Assembly (NCBI GenBank): GCA_018398765.1
Contig: JAHBMJ010003215.1
Location: 1-12,341, forward strand
Direction: 5' to 3'
Length of the DNA stretch: 12,341 nt
Source of the DNA: Chromera velia
Lineage: Eukaryota; Sar; Chromeraceae
Under the pieces are notes generated by a model. It searched no databases. It saw only the letters and a program-made list of their open reading frames with translations, and was not told the DNA's origin. Positions within the stretch are counted from its first letter, which is position 1; each line of letters begins with the position of its first letter. The position numbers and the translations under genes are program-made. Positions 1-8,924 of this stretch are shown piece by piece.

Positions 1-1
1 C

Positions 2-55
2 CCCGTCGCTGCCCCCGCCAAGGGCTACGCTGAGCCTGTGAAGGGCAAGCACTAA
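2..55 (+). CDS. 3' end of an unidentified gene (partial)
   Basis: From position 2 the frame reads PVAAPAKGYAEPVKGKH and ends at a TAA at 53-55. All codons but the terminal one are C- or G-ending or otherwise typical of expressed genes (GTC, GCC, AAG, GGC, CAC), and the sequence changes abruptly to non-coding texture after the stop. The tail is short, basic and rich in Ala, Pro and Lys. Only 17 residues are in the window, so no family can be named. It could also be the last exon of a longer spliced gene. The coding call rests on codon texture and on the change at the stop, not on homology. Confidence 0.5.
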   Translation, partial: PVAAPAKGYAEPVKGKH

Positions 56-740
56 GCGGTTGGTGTCATCTGACTTGTTCATGTTAAGTCCAGAGGGAGG
101 GGGGAAGAGGAGACTAGTGGAGACGCTGGAACCCCCCCGCCGTTGACAGTGTTGTGTTTTTTCTTTTGTTGATGGAGTGGCGAAGTCCGAATTCATCCTG
201 AAAGTGGAGTGTTCATGTTTACGTGCACCCTTCTGGCTGTGGCAGAGAGAAGATGTGTCTGCTCTCTCTACAGGCAGAGCTGAGGGGGCGCTGGTGGTGC
301 GTGGTTGACATGATGATGGATTTTCGTCTTGGAAGGAAAAGGTTTCTCCGACTACCGCGGATTCGGGGGGGCGTTTCAACAGAGGATTTAGACATGAGGA
401 TTTAGACTGCAGCAGAGATGGTCAGCCGCTCTGCTCGAATTCAAAGGTACAGGTGAGGAGAGAAGAGGAACCCTCCATACTGCTCAGATGGGGGGGGGGA
501 GGGAGGAATCAAATTCGGTCTAAAGGTGACCGTTGTCTTGAATTCGAGTCACCACTTCATGATGACGGTGGCTTTGCGTTTCATGTCCCTGAGAGAAAGA
601 CTTCATGCACATGCGCAGTATCCATTTGCTTGCATGCATGATACATGAGACTGCCATGAGTGCATGTACACATTCGAACACGTAATGCACAGTGACACCA
701 CTGCATGGCGGTGCCTGAAGTTTTACACAGTACTTATGCA
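56..740. other. 3' flank and intergenic sequence
   Basis: This stretch follows the stop at 55 and probably begins with the 3' UTR of that gene. It contains G-runs (for example around 97-105 and 489-497) and short reading frames of 60-73 codons on both strands. None of these has recognisable content or a coding texture. I see no RNA gene or clear polyadenylation signal. Confidence 0.5.
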
Positions 741-829
741 TAGATTGGACAAGCTAGCTAGCAATTCAGCTACAATGAATGAAAAGATTTAAGTATTAGT
801 CTTATATAACAATTAGGCCTATCACAGTT

Positions 830-874
830 AAAAAAAAATAATTTAAACGCGTTCTCGCTTAATTTTTTTTTTTT
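830..874. repeat. A-tract/T-tract hairpin, copy 1
   Basis: A9 (830-838) is followed by a short imperfect stem with a six-base loop (GTTCTC, 851-856) and then T12 (863-874). The T-tract is followed by GC. The layout matches the element at 981-1023, which points to a shared origin or to the same structural constraint. Confidence 0.45.
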
Positions 875-980
875 GCCCGACGATGTACGTTAGGTAACAA
901 ACAACTGTTGTTCAAGTATTGTATAAGGGTTGTTTTGGTGTTGCACAAATATTGCTTAGGTGTTGTGCAAAAAAAAAAAG

Positions 981-1023
981 AAAAAAAAAATTTAAGCCGA
1001 TTCTGGTTTACTTTTTTTTTTTT
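981..1023. repeat. A-tract/T-tract hairpin, copy 2
   Basis: A10 (981-990) faces T12 (1012-1023). Inside them TAAGCC (993-998) pairs with GGTTTA (1005-1010), allowing one G-T wobble, and leaves a six-base loop (999-1004). A further A11 tract lies just upstream at 969-979. As RNA this would make a stem of about 16 pairs. The function is unknown. Confidence 0.5.
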
Positions 1024-1422
1024 GCTGTGATATGCCTAGAAACAATCTCTAGAACATTGTCTGGCGCAGACATCAGATAACTAATCAGATAACTGGCACG
1101 CAGGTCTAAAGCTCCGGCCCTGAACATAATATAACTTTGAATCCTGTAAATTCTGATATTGAATATCACAGATGCCAGTTTCCTAAAGCTAAGTTTAGAC
1201 AATGAAGATATGCATGCTGTTTTAAAATAATTTTACTATTTTTTAAATGTGCAGGTAATCCTAGAAGTAATTCTATAGTGATAATATACCATGGTACACA
1301 GAGGCGCCATAGTACTAATAAGCGGTTTAGCTAGCGGCTTTAACGTCGGCTTAGTATTAAATAATTAAACAAGTACATTAAGTGAGACACTAAGCTGAAA
1401 GAAATAATAATAACTAATTAAT

Positions 1423-1472
1423 AAAAATTGTCAAAAACTGCCAGTAAAAACTAGCAAAAACCTAAGCAAAAA
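1423..1472. other. phased A5 tracts, candidate curved DNA
   Basis: Five A5 runs begin at 1423, 1433, 1446, 1456 and 1468, so the spacings are 10, 13, 10 and 12 bp, close to the helical repeat. A-tracts in helical phase are known to produce intrinsic DNA curvature. No gene start is adjacent, so any regulatory role is speculative. Confidence 0.45.
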
Positions 1473-1758
1473 CTTCTAATACAGTGTATTAAACGATGAT
1501 AGTTTGAATTAATTAATTGGTTTCATATATCCTCCCCCATAGATTATGATTCAGTTACTTTTGAGTATTAAATTTTTAAATTTAGTATGTGCATGACGAT
1601 AAATTAAAATTTAGTACGTGTATAACGATTATGATCCTGCCTAGGATCCTGCTACTGATCATATACATGATAGTACACTATATCCCAGATGCTAGCCCAG
1701 CTAAATGTTATCTTAACTTATCTAATATGCTATATATCATGATTATATATAGCCTATG

Positions 1759-1779
1759 TCAGCTGCGTACGGGGCTATC
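1759..1779 (+). repeat. 21-bp dispersed word, copy 1
   Basis: A 21-bp sequence containing AGCTGCGTACGGGGCTAT is identical to 4009-4029. The flanks differ on both sides. In this copy it runs straight into the CGTT microsatellite. Confidence 0.6.
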
Positions 1780-1797
1780 GTTCGTTCGTTCGTTCGT
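1779..1797 (+). repeat. (CGTT)n microsatellite
   Basis: About 4.75 units of CGTT run without interruption. A second, shorter GTTC run lies at 1827-1838, about 30 bp downstream. Confidence 0.8.
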
Positions 1798-1799
1798 AT

Positions 1800-2200
1800 G
1801 TCAGCCGAGTTCACACACTTCCATTTGTTCGTTCGTTCTCTTGACTCTTCGGGTCAACTGCGACCACACACGTACAAATGCGGTCGCCAATGGTGCACGC
1901 TTTGCTACGATCATGCTGAGGCGCGACCTCAGGCTTCAGCTTTCTTTACTCTGCTCTGCACTTCTCACATTGTGACTAACTGATCCTAGTAAGACAGGGG
2001 TCATCACAGTGTATTGGCTCAAAATTATACAGGAGTCTGGTATCGCGACTGCACAGTGCATCAAAAAATATACAAGAGATGCCAACCGTCCGCCGCCAGA
2101 CGATACCAACCCCCCTCATTCTTTTCCTCACAGCGACTTCACGCAATGTATCGAGAATGTCTGAATGACCAGGTAGTTTTGGCCACCCTGTGATCACCTC
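1800..2200. other. intergenic, nothing recognised
   Basis: The texture is mixed. Short reading frames occur on both strands but have no recognisable content. No RNA gene is seen. Confidence 0.4.
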
Positions 2201-3900
2201 TTCCTTCTCTGCTTCATACAGCGACCACCTGCCTCTCTACAGAGACCGCCCTCCTCACTACTGAATCTGTGCCCCAAACTGCATACCAGATTCAAAACAT
2301 GAATGCTCAGGAGACTCCCTCTTGCGAGGTGACCCTTCAAGAACACAGGTCGACACGACCAGAAAATCATTCATATTAGTGTCTGCCTCAAGCACATAAA
2401 CACTCATAGAGAGATCACATGCAAGAGAGTAAGAGACAAAGACAAGGGCCTCCCTGAAGTGCGTCATGACTTCTGATCTCACGTGGGCTTCCTCCTTCCT
2501 GCTGTATCAAGACACACCTTTCTTTGATCACAGTTTCTCACTCAGACATTCCGATCGTTTTTCTTTTTCTTTTAGCGTTTTTTTCGTGATACTCAATTCT
2601 TAATCGACTCGTCAACTATTGTACAATTACACGTATGCAACATTCACGAGCCATCAAGAACAACGACAGATGCATAGAAATTGCGTAGGGTGCGACCCCA
2701 CTACAATTAACAGTCTTTTTTCTTCTCACGCTTCTCATTTGCTGCGTCAGCACTATGGTCACTCACTCTGCACTCTCTACTCCACTCTTGCTCTTTCTCA
2801 ATACGAAGACAACAGACGTACAGAGACAGCCAAAGAAGCAACACACCAACATTCACCCTGCATGAATCCCAGCTGAAGTCATCAGTCCCCAGGCGGCCAT
2901 GCCCAAGCACTGAAGACATGCAGCCTCTCCTTTCCCTACCCCACTGTCATTCCCAACACGAAGTCACTTCTCTTCTTCTCCTGATTGCCTCTTCTTACTT
3001 TGTATTTGTATCTCTTCTCTTCGACAATCTCCTCTCGCCGCAACAAACCACCAGTCTCCTCACCTTCAACCTCCTTTCCTTCCTCTCCTCTTCTTTCCTT
3101 TTCTCTCTTTCCTTCCCAACTGCCGTGGCCCCCATGATTCATTCCCACCACGAAGACACAATACAGTCAGGATGTACAGAGAGATATAATCAGACATACC
3201 AGCCACCAGACCCAACCACCTCAACACACTCTCTTTTTCACCTCTCACCCTCATACCCATTCCTTCCTCCCCCCAAAACAAATTTCCCAACTTCAACACA
3301 CAACCAAAAGAAAACAATCCAATAATTCACTGACTTGAAGATGTGCGGCTGCCGCGGTGCCCCCATGGCATAACTGAGCATTTGGAAACGCGGCACAGAT
3401 GATTGCAAACAAAGACAAAGAAGGCCACACACCTTTAGTCACCATTCAGTCACCACAACCAACCTTCCACTTCACAAGATGCCCTTCCTTCTTCCATTTC
3501 AAACAGCTTACAGAACAAAACAACCAAGAACATCTCCTCCATCACCTGGGCGCGTTCTTTGTAGGCCTGGACACCTCGTGCTTCATTGCAGCACAATCGG
3601 CAGAGACGGCAGTCAGTCAGTCACTTCAGTCAATCAGACTGAATGGTCTCCCTCCTCAAGCTCATCCTTCTAGACCCTCATCTCCAGCGGGCCAGCAACC
3701 TTGAGTTCCGAGGACTTCCTCAAGACAAAGAGAACGGAAAGAAACACCACGCTCCATCACATCTGGAAGAGAGTCTCAGGTCCACCACAAATTTCGACTC
3801 AAGAACAAACAACACAAAGGAGACGAAATCTCTCTTCCTTCAACGAATTTTTCCACTAGCGAACTGGCACTGCACTCTTGTCAGTACAGGCCTTGCATAC
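2200..3900. other. G-poor, pyrimidine- and A-rich intergenic stretch
   Basis: The plus strand is depleted of G over about 1.7 kb. The 60-base blocks 3061-3120 and 3241-3300 contain no G. A pure C/T tract runs from 3071 to 3117. Reading frames here (for example ATG at 2918, 135 codons) encode Ser/Leu/Pro/Thr-rich text that simply mirrors the base bias. This is either a strongly skewed non-coding transcript or UTR region, or neutral skewed DNA. I see no domain. Confidence 0.5.
3071..3117 (+). repeat. 47-bp homopyrimidine tract
   Basis: Every base from 3071 to 3117 is C or T on the plus strand, so the complement is pure purine. Such tracts can adopt triplex (H-DNA) structures when they have mirror symmetry. 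Mirror symmetry is only partial here. Confidence 0.7.
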
Positions 3901-4008
3901 AGTGATGAGGATTCTCTGTCCGGCCTGACTGTTCGTCAATGCAACAAAGTTTGCGATCCACACCACATCTGCCTCCCTGTGTTACCAGAAGCTCTGCTAA
4001 CCAATCTA

Positions 4009-4029
4009 TCAGCTGCGTACGGGGCTATC
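4009..4029 (+). repeat. 21-bp dispersed word, copy 2
   Basis: Identical to 1759-1779, with unrelated sequence on either side. It is followed by CTAGG and GCTAGC words like those in the AT-rich segment. Confidence 0.6.
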
Positions 4030-4394
4030 ATGCTAGGTAACTACAAGGCTAGCAGTGTGGTGGGCTAGACAGAGAGATTCCTGAACAGACATTCTTAGAG
4101 GGAGTTCTGTCTTAGAGTTTCTGATAGCAACCACTCATGCCAATCATACTGCTTCCAGAGCTTCTTCTGCTTGGCACAGAACAAATGCATCACCGACGTA
4201 CGCGTTCATCGATCCCGCGCCCATACTCCGTGCGAGCAGCCCGTCAAGCGACTGAGTCTCCCGCCAGCCAGAGGCGGCGCCTCGTACAGGCCCTACAGCC
4301 TATACATACTCGTAATGATTCAATTATGATTGCATGCCTATCTTTTAATTGTACGTACGAGTCTAGGAATACAGGTTAATTGCATTTTTTTCAA
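4030..4394. other. 3' flank of the CABLES-like gene
   Basis: This lies downstream of the minus-strand stop at 4397-4395 and should hold the 3' UTR. No AATAAA appears close to the stop on the minus strand. Nothing else is recognised. Confidence 0.4.
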
Positions 4395-5410
4395 TTACGT
4401 GATTTTCCCAGGTTGACCGACTGCGGACGTTCCATGTACGTGGAGACCCATTGCATGGGGCCCATGATGGGGGGCAGGCTCGACGCCCCAGCCTTCGCAC
4501 ACATGTGCAATAACTTGAAGCATACGATTGTTGCCACCTGCCCCTCCCGCTGCCGACGCAGTCGCAGAGCCGGTCGCTGCAGCATTAGAGGCAGAATTTG
4601 GTGGGGCTGTGAACGATGCTGAGGCTAACTGGGGCAGAACGGTGGCAGTCGAGGGTTCCGCAGGGAGGGCCCCGGCAGAGGACCCCGGCCCGGGCCCTCC
4701 CGCTGTTGAGGACCCAGGTGCTGCCGCGCCTTGATTTGGCGTTGGTGCAGGCGGGGCCTGTTGTGATGCCTGGGGGAGAGAAAGCGGGTTGGATGCCTGT
4801 GCGGTGGTCTGGTCGAACTGTTCCTCCGTCATGCCGTAGTACTGCTCGAAGGAAGAGTCTTTCGATTCCAGGTAGGAGAGAATGTGGGGCGTCACATCCC
4901 ATCTGCGTGGAGGATCAAGACAGACCACACAGTCAAGAGAAAAGAAGGGGTGGTGCTGCACTTTCATGAGAACAACAGGAGAAAGAAACGAGTGAGGAGA
5001 GCAACAAACGGAAGGGAAAAAGCGCAGGACGAGAGAGATCGAGGAGAGTGGAGATGGAAGCTGATCTTCTCCACGCTGATCAATTGACGCACGCATGGAT
5101 GTGGATTCAGCTGGTCTGATTCGTCGTCCCGAAATCAAATACATGGCCTGCTTTCTGTGTGTGCCTTCATGTCTGTTCTCTTCCCTGCTTAAAGGAATTA
5201 CTTGTTCGAGATGCCAAATTCCGTTTCAAAGGAAGGAAAGCCAGAAGAAAGGAAATGGGGGGGCTGTTCTTCGTTTCAAAAGTGATCCAGCCAGCTGCCC
5301 CGAACCGGCAAAATTGTTTTCGTGTAGCTGGCCGGCATCATTTTTTGCTGCCTCACTAGTGCCACCCTACTCCACCCACAATCGATGTATCTTGCAGGCC
5401 GAACGAAATG

Positions 5411-5447
<37 letters not shown>

Positions 5448-6323
5448 ACACACACACACACACAAACGCAGAGAGGGAGGGAGAGCGGGAGGGCCGGCCT
5501 ACCTGTCCAATTGCAGAGAGAAATCCAGGAGCGCGTAGACCCTGAACTCGGCAGCTGCGAGATCGGAGGGCGAGAGGTCCTCTGTCACGTCTTGAGATTG
5601 AAGCGCCTCGCTGATGTGCTGCAGGAAGGAAAACGAAGGGCGAGAAAAGAGAGAGGAAAGATGAAAGAAGAAATGAAGGAAGAAAGGAAGGAACGGAGGG
5701 GGGAAGAACAAGAAACACGAAAAAAACAGCGGATGGACCAGACAAAAAGAAGAGAGATGCAGTGATGTCCTCAGCGTGTCGTTGCTCTCTTGTTGGTGTG
5801 AAGACTCACTTGCTTACTTTTCCTTCCTTCCTTTCTTCTTTCTTTTGCTTCGATTTGTTTTTGACGGAGCACGGAACATGCATGGTACTTCAGCTGTATG
5901 GTCTGCATTCTTTCTCTCCCTCCCTCCCTTTCTTCTGTGTCCTTCCTTCTGATTGACTTGCCTGCAAAGCAAACGGAAAGTCCTTCGGTGCTTGGTTGAA
6001 CTTGTACGATAAGAAGAGGCAGGCCCCCGCAAGAAGCTTCCTGTTCGTCTTCGTGACACACTTCTTCAGGACCAACCGCTCGAAGTAGACCCAGGCGCAC
6101 GCAGCCGTGCAGGCATCAATTTTGTCTGGGAAGACGTCCACTACGGCGAAGACGTCACTCTTCAAGTTTCGCAGCTTGGAGAGAGTGATGGACCTGCGTC
6201 CTCGCACCCATACATGCATCTATCCATCAATAGAAGCAAGCAAGCATGCACACACACACGTTGACATGCATATCCGCGCATGTGTACCACACAAATCAAA
6301 CCTTTGTCTCTCTGCGCGCGCGC

Positions 6324-6364
<41 letters not shown>

Positions 6365-6418
6365 CTGCGTGTGGTCAGCCTGTGTTTCAGAGTATGAGGC
6401 AGGTAGAAAAATAAAGGC

Positions 6419-6449
<31 letters not shown>

Positions 6450-8563
6450 AGAAAAGAAAGAAGCCGTGGAGGGGTGAGAGAGAGGAGAAAAAAAGAGAGG
6501 GAGAAAGAAAGCAAAAGGGGACAGGGAGGAAATTCAAGAGAGAAGAGTCTGAAGGAGAGCTAGCAAATTCAGATTCTTTTAATGAACACACCACCGTCTT
6601 CCTTCTTTCTGCCGTCCTCTTTCTGCCTCGCTGACCTGTCGAGCCACGGGTGTGTCTGTCTGAATCTATCGTTGAGCTCCTCCTTTAGTCTCCTGGGCTT
6701 CACAAATGGGAGGATGGAGATGTGGTAGGACGAGAATCTCATCAAGCTCTGGTGTCTGCCCTGCTTCAGCGTGGGGTCGTCAAGGTAGTACGGGTCATAC
6801 TTATATTCTGACGGCCCAAGTAAATCGGAATAGGACACGCCCCTGCGCTCCTTCCCTCCTGCCCCTCCACGCATATGCTGTGCAGTTTCTGTTCGTCTTG
6901 TTCGAACGTTGAAGTAGGAAGGAATGCCTACAGCAACATTCGAGGACAATCCCCCTCTTCCCCCCCTCTGACCTCCTGAGCCTAACAAAAGAAACTCACC
7001 CCCTATTCTATGGACCATTCCAGAAGACATCTTCCCCCCCCCCCCTCTAGGTGAATTTCCTGACACCCCCACCCCCGTACCCCTAGGGCCCCTGTTCCCC
7101 CCCTCAGGTGAAAGTCCATTGGCCCCCCCATCTGCTTCCGCAGAGTCCCAATCCCTACCTGCTGCTGCATCTTCCCCCCCTGCCCCCAGCCCTCCATGAG
7201 CTAGTGTACCACCCGAAATGGCGGAGTGAGAATGGGACGCTGCTTTAGCACCCCCACCCAAGCCCGCAGCAGTTGGAGACCCCCCTCCCCTCTCCCCCCC
7301 TCCGGTAGTACTTCTTCTTGTTCCCTCCCCCCCTTGGAGCTTCTGCTTGCTCCTCTCTCTCACACCCCCAGCCCCTCCCAACTCTGCAAATCCGCAGGGA
7401 CCTCCACACGCTTGGACAATCAATTTACGAAACCAACCACCACATCCCCTGCCTGTAGAGCCCCACTCCGCCCTCCATCCCCCTCGTCCCCTTCCTCTTC
7501 CAACTGAACCTCTCCGTGTCCCCCCAAGCGACCCGCTCCTCCCTCTGCCCTCATTCACACCCCTCCCCCCCCCATATTCGTCTTCCTCTTCCTCGTCCGA
7601 TGACCCCGCTACCGACTCCCCTCGCCCTGCAGAAAACGGAATGGTCGTGCAAACATAACGAGAGGCTTTCCCCGCAGTCAGAAAGATGCGACCGTGGAGA
7701 ACCCCTGCTCGCAAAAGAAGAGACGGGGAGTCCGAAGCATCAAGCGGCGTTGCTCTATTTTCCACTGCAACCTTTGACAGGTGTATTCTTTCTTTCTCGG
7801 CCCCCACGTCCCCGTCCGGGTCCGCAGCGTCTGCAGAGGCACACCCCCCCGACCTTCTCCTCTCTTTTGACTTTCCTGCGGCACCACCCCCTTGCCTTCT
7901 CTCTGCACCCTCGTCTCCAAGAGAACCACTGACACCACCAGAACCCCTCTCGCCTTTCTGCCTCTTCACTATTTCAGTCGGAACCGCTGTCAGAAAACCC
8001 AAAGCCAGACCTAAGTCGATGCCCCAACCGTCCCCATCCCCAGGCGGTCCAACTGCCGGCGGCGGCGGCTGCTGCTGCTGCTGCTGCAAACCTCCACCGT
8101 CTCCCTTCCACTCAGCTTCGGGCTTTTCGAATTCCCCCCTCTCTCCGTCTCTTTGCCCTCGGCCAGCTACTGTGTCCCCTGCACCTGTGGGGGTCTGTGC
8201 CTGTGTGTTCCTACTGAACATGGAGACGGGAGAGTGTAGAGGGGAGGTGCCTGACAGAAGAGTGCCCTCGGCGTGACTTGCACCAGAAGTCATTGGAAGA
8301 GGAGACGGAGGGACGGCGAGGTTGGTCCCTCTTTCTCTCCCCCTTTCCCTCTCTGCGCTCCATTCCCTTTCACGAAGCACTCGAGAGGGGGATGCATTCG
8401 AAGAGTAAGTGTTCAAGAAGGCAGACTGGAGAGGGGGGGGGACCTGGAGATGTGTTGGCGTGGGAGGGGCGGCCTGCTGTGCAGTCACCTTTGCCTTTGC
8501 TGGCTGCTCCGTTTTGGCATGGCCTGCAGAGCGACGATTGAGGTTTTCTTGTGATTCGATCAT
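4395..8563 (-). CDS. CABLES-like cyclin-box protein, four exons
   Basis: Proposed exons are 8563-6636, 6193-5962, 5618-5503 and 4902-4395, giving 927 residues. ATG 8563 is the first Met after an in-frame TGA (8596-8594). Residues 1-586 are low complexity: Arg/Glu-rich, Q6P4 near 160, an acidic run DEEEEDE, and RG/RGG-like Gly-Arg stretches. A short block near 290, GRIFLTAGKASRYV...IPFS, resembles the pre-cyclin part of animal CABLES. Residues 587-643 (YKYDPYYLDDP... FVKPRRLKEELNDRFRQTHP) match the CABLES signature next to the cyclin box. The box follows: SITLSKLRNLK, AWVYFERLVLK, TNRKLLAGACLFLSYKF, then LAAAEFRVYALLDFSLQLDRW. K707 and E744 sit where cyclins keep the Lys and Glu that contact the CDK. 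Animal CABLES proteins link CDKs with Abl-type kinases; a CDK-binding role here is inferred. Residues from about 790 on are A/P/S/G-rich and the exact C-terminus is the least certain part. Confidence 0.88.
4903..5502 (-). other. intron 3 of the CABLES-like gene
   Basis: Phase 2, 600 bp, donor GACAG|GTAGGC and acceptor CCACGCAG|A. It joins FSLQLD-R-WDVTPHILSYLE, which agrees with the last cyclin-box helices. A long (TG)n tract in the sense direction (complement of 5412-5464) lies about 40 bp after the donor. The exon 4 reading frame stays open upstream into this intron, but that text has no CABLES similarity. Confidence 0.85.
5412..5464 (+). repeat. (AC)n microsatellite in intron 3
   Basis: About 26 dinucleotides with a single interruption (G at 5443). 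In the sense of the gene it is (TG)n, complementary to the intron 1 tract. Confidence 0.95.
5619..5961 (-). other. intron 2 of the CABLES-like gene, GC-AG type
   Basis: Phase 0, 343 bp. The donor reads TTGCAG|GCAAGT, a perfect consensus except that GT is GC, and the acceptor is TTCCTGCAG|CAC. This joins DFPFALQ to HISEALQ in frame. The nearest GT (caa|gtcaat) would break the frame with this acceptor. A 15-bp inverted repeat inside the intron (5679-5693 with 5824-5838) could shorten the effective distance between the splice sites. Confidence 0.8.
5636..5725 (+). repeat. purine-rich tract in intron 2
   Basis: This is almost all A and G (sense strand CT-rich) and serves as the polypyrimidine region in front of the intron 2 acceptor. 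It contains 5679-5693, one arm of the intron's inverted repeat. Confidence 0.7.
6314..6362 (+). repeat. (GC)n(GT)n microsatellite in intron 1
   Basis: GCGCGCGCGCG (6314-6324) runs directly into (GT)19 (6325-6362). This gives about 49 bp of almost unbroken purine-pyrimidine alternation, which can form Z-DNA. Confidence 0.95.
6423..6449 (+). repeat. (AG)n microsatellite in intron 1
   Basis: A pure AG run of about 13 units, extended by purine-rich sequence to about 6545. In the sense of the gene this is a CT-rich tract just after the intron 1 donor. Confidence 0.95.
8058..8089 (-). repeat. CAG/CCG trinucleotide run coding Q6P4
   Basis: On the coding strand six CAG codons are followed by four CCG or CCG-like codons, giving QQQQQQPPPP in exon 1 of the CABLES-like gene. 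The run sits in low-complexity sequence and may vary in length between strains. Confidence 0.85.
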
Positions 8564-8924
8564 CAATGCTTGTGCAACGCAGGAGTATAAGAGTCAACCA
8601 GACTTCGATCAAGCAAGAAGGCCGGGTCTTCTTAAGGCTGGTGTTGCACAGCCCGCGCAGAGGAGACGAACGACAGAGGACGGCACGTTCAAGACGTCAC
8701 GGACGCTCGAAGTGACCAAGTGCAGGGAGACGAGGCTTGGCGCAGAAGTGTGCCCCGCGATCCTCTGGGGGAAAAATCGTCCGTCTATGTCCGTTTATTA
8801 TTAATAAAATATGACAAACATGCAGTTTGCGCAATTAATCCAGAGACGCACATCGGTCTGCGTGATTTCAGTCTGAGCATGACTGCATGAGCCTAAGTCT
8901 GCCCCATGGCGGCGCCATGCATGC
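8564..8924. promoter_or_regulatory. 5' UTR and upstream region of the CABLES-like gene
   Basis: This segment lies between the ATG at 8563 and the start of the satellite at 8925. An A/T-only stretch (about 8795-8811) could be a core-promoter element for the minus-strand gene. This is inferred from composition and position only. No other gene is recognised here. Confidence 0.35.

Larger units (their letters stand above)
741..1760. other. AT-rich intergenic segment
   Basis: Base composition shifts sharply to A/T here, with many TTAATT, AATAAT and CTAGC words. No reading frame has a plausible protein. Notable contents are two hairpins bounded by A- and T-tracts (830-874 and 981-1023), a run of phased A5 tracts (1423-1472) and several GCTAGC words (about 752, 1331, 1691). 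The composition contrast with both sides could mark inserted DNA, but no terminal repeats or target duplications were found. Confidence 0.55.
6194..6635 (-). other. intron 1 of the CABLES-like gene
   Basis: Phase 2, 442 bp, donor ACAG|GTCAG and acceptor GACGCAG|G. Splicing joins HPWLD-R-SITLSKL, which restores the CABLES alignment exactly. In the sense direction it carries a CT-rich tract (complement of 6423-6550) and then (AC)n(GC)n, the complement of 6314-6362. Confidence 0.85.

Noticed and set aside
1589-1975. 128-codon plus-strand frame with hydrophobic text
   Set aside because: It crosses an AT-rich segment and a CGTT microsatellite and has no coherent protein features.
2918-3325. 135-codon plus-strand frame rich in Ser, Leu and Pro
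   Set aside because: It only reflects C/T-rich sequence; no domain, and the opposite strand is equally open.
4903-5144. Upstream open extension of exon 4 as a separate 249-codon gene
   Set aside because: The extension has no recognisable content, while a clean acceptor at 4903 links the CABLES-like part to exon 3 in frame.
5954-5957. GT in caa|gtcaat as a conventional donor for intron 2
   Set aside because: It leaves the wrong phase for the exon 3 acceptor and adds residues absent from the cyclin box.
8564-8566. TTG codon just upstream as the start of the CABLES-like protein
   Set aside because: An ATG follows immediately at 8563 and TTG initiation is not expected in nuclear genes.
6569-8566. 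Plus-strand frames of up to 196 codons opposite exon 1
   Set aside because: They are antisense shadows of G/C-rich coding sequence and consist of Pro/Ser low complexity.
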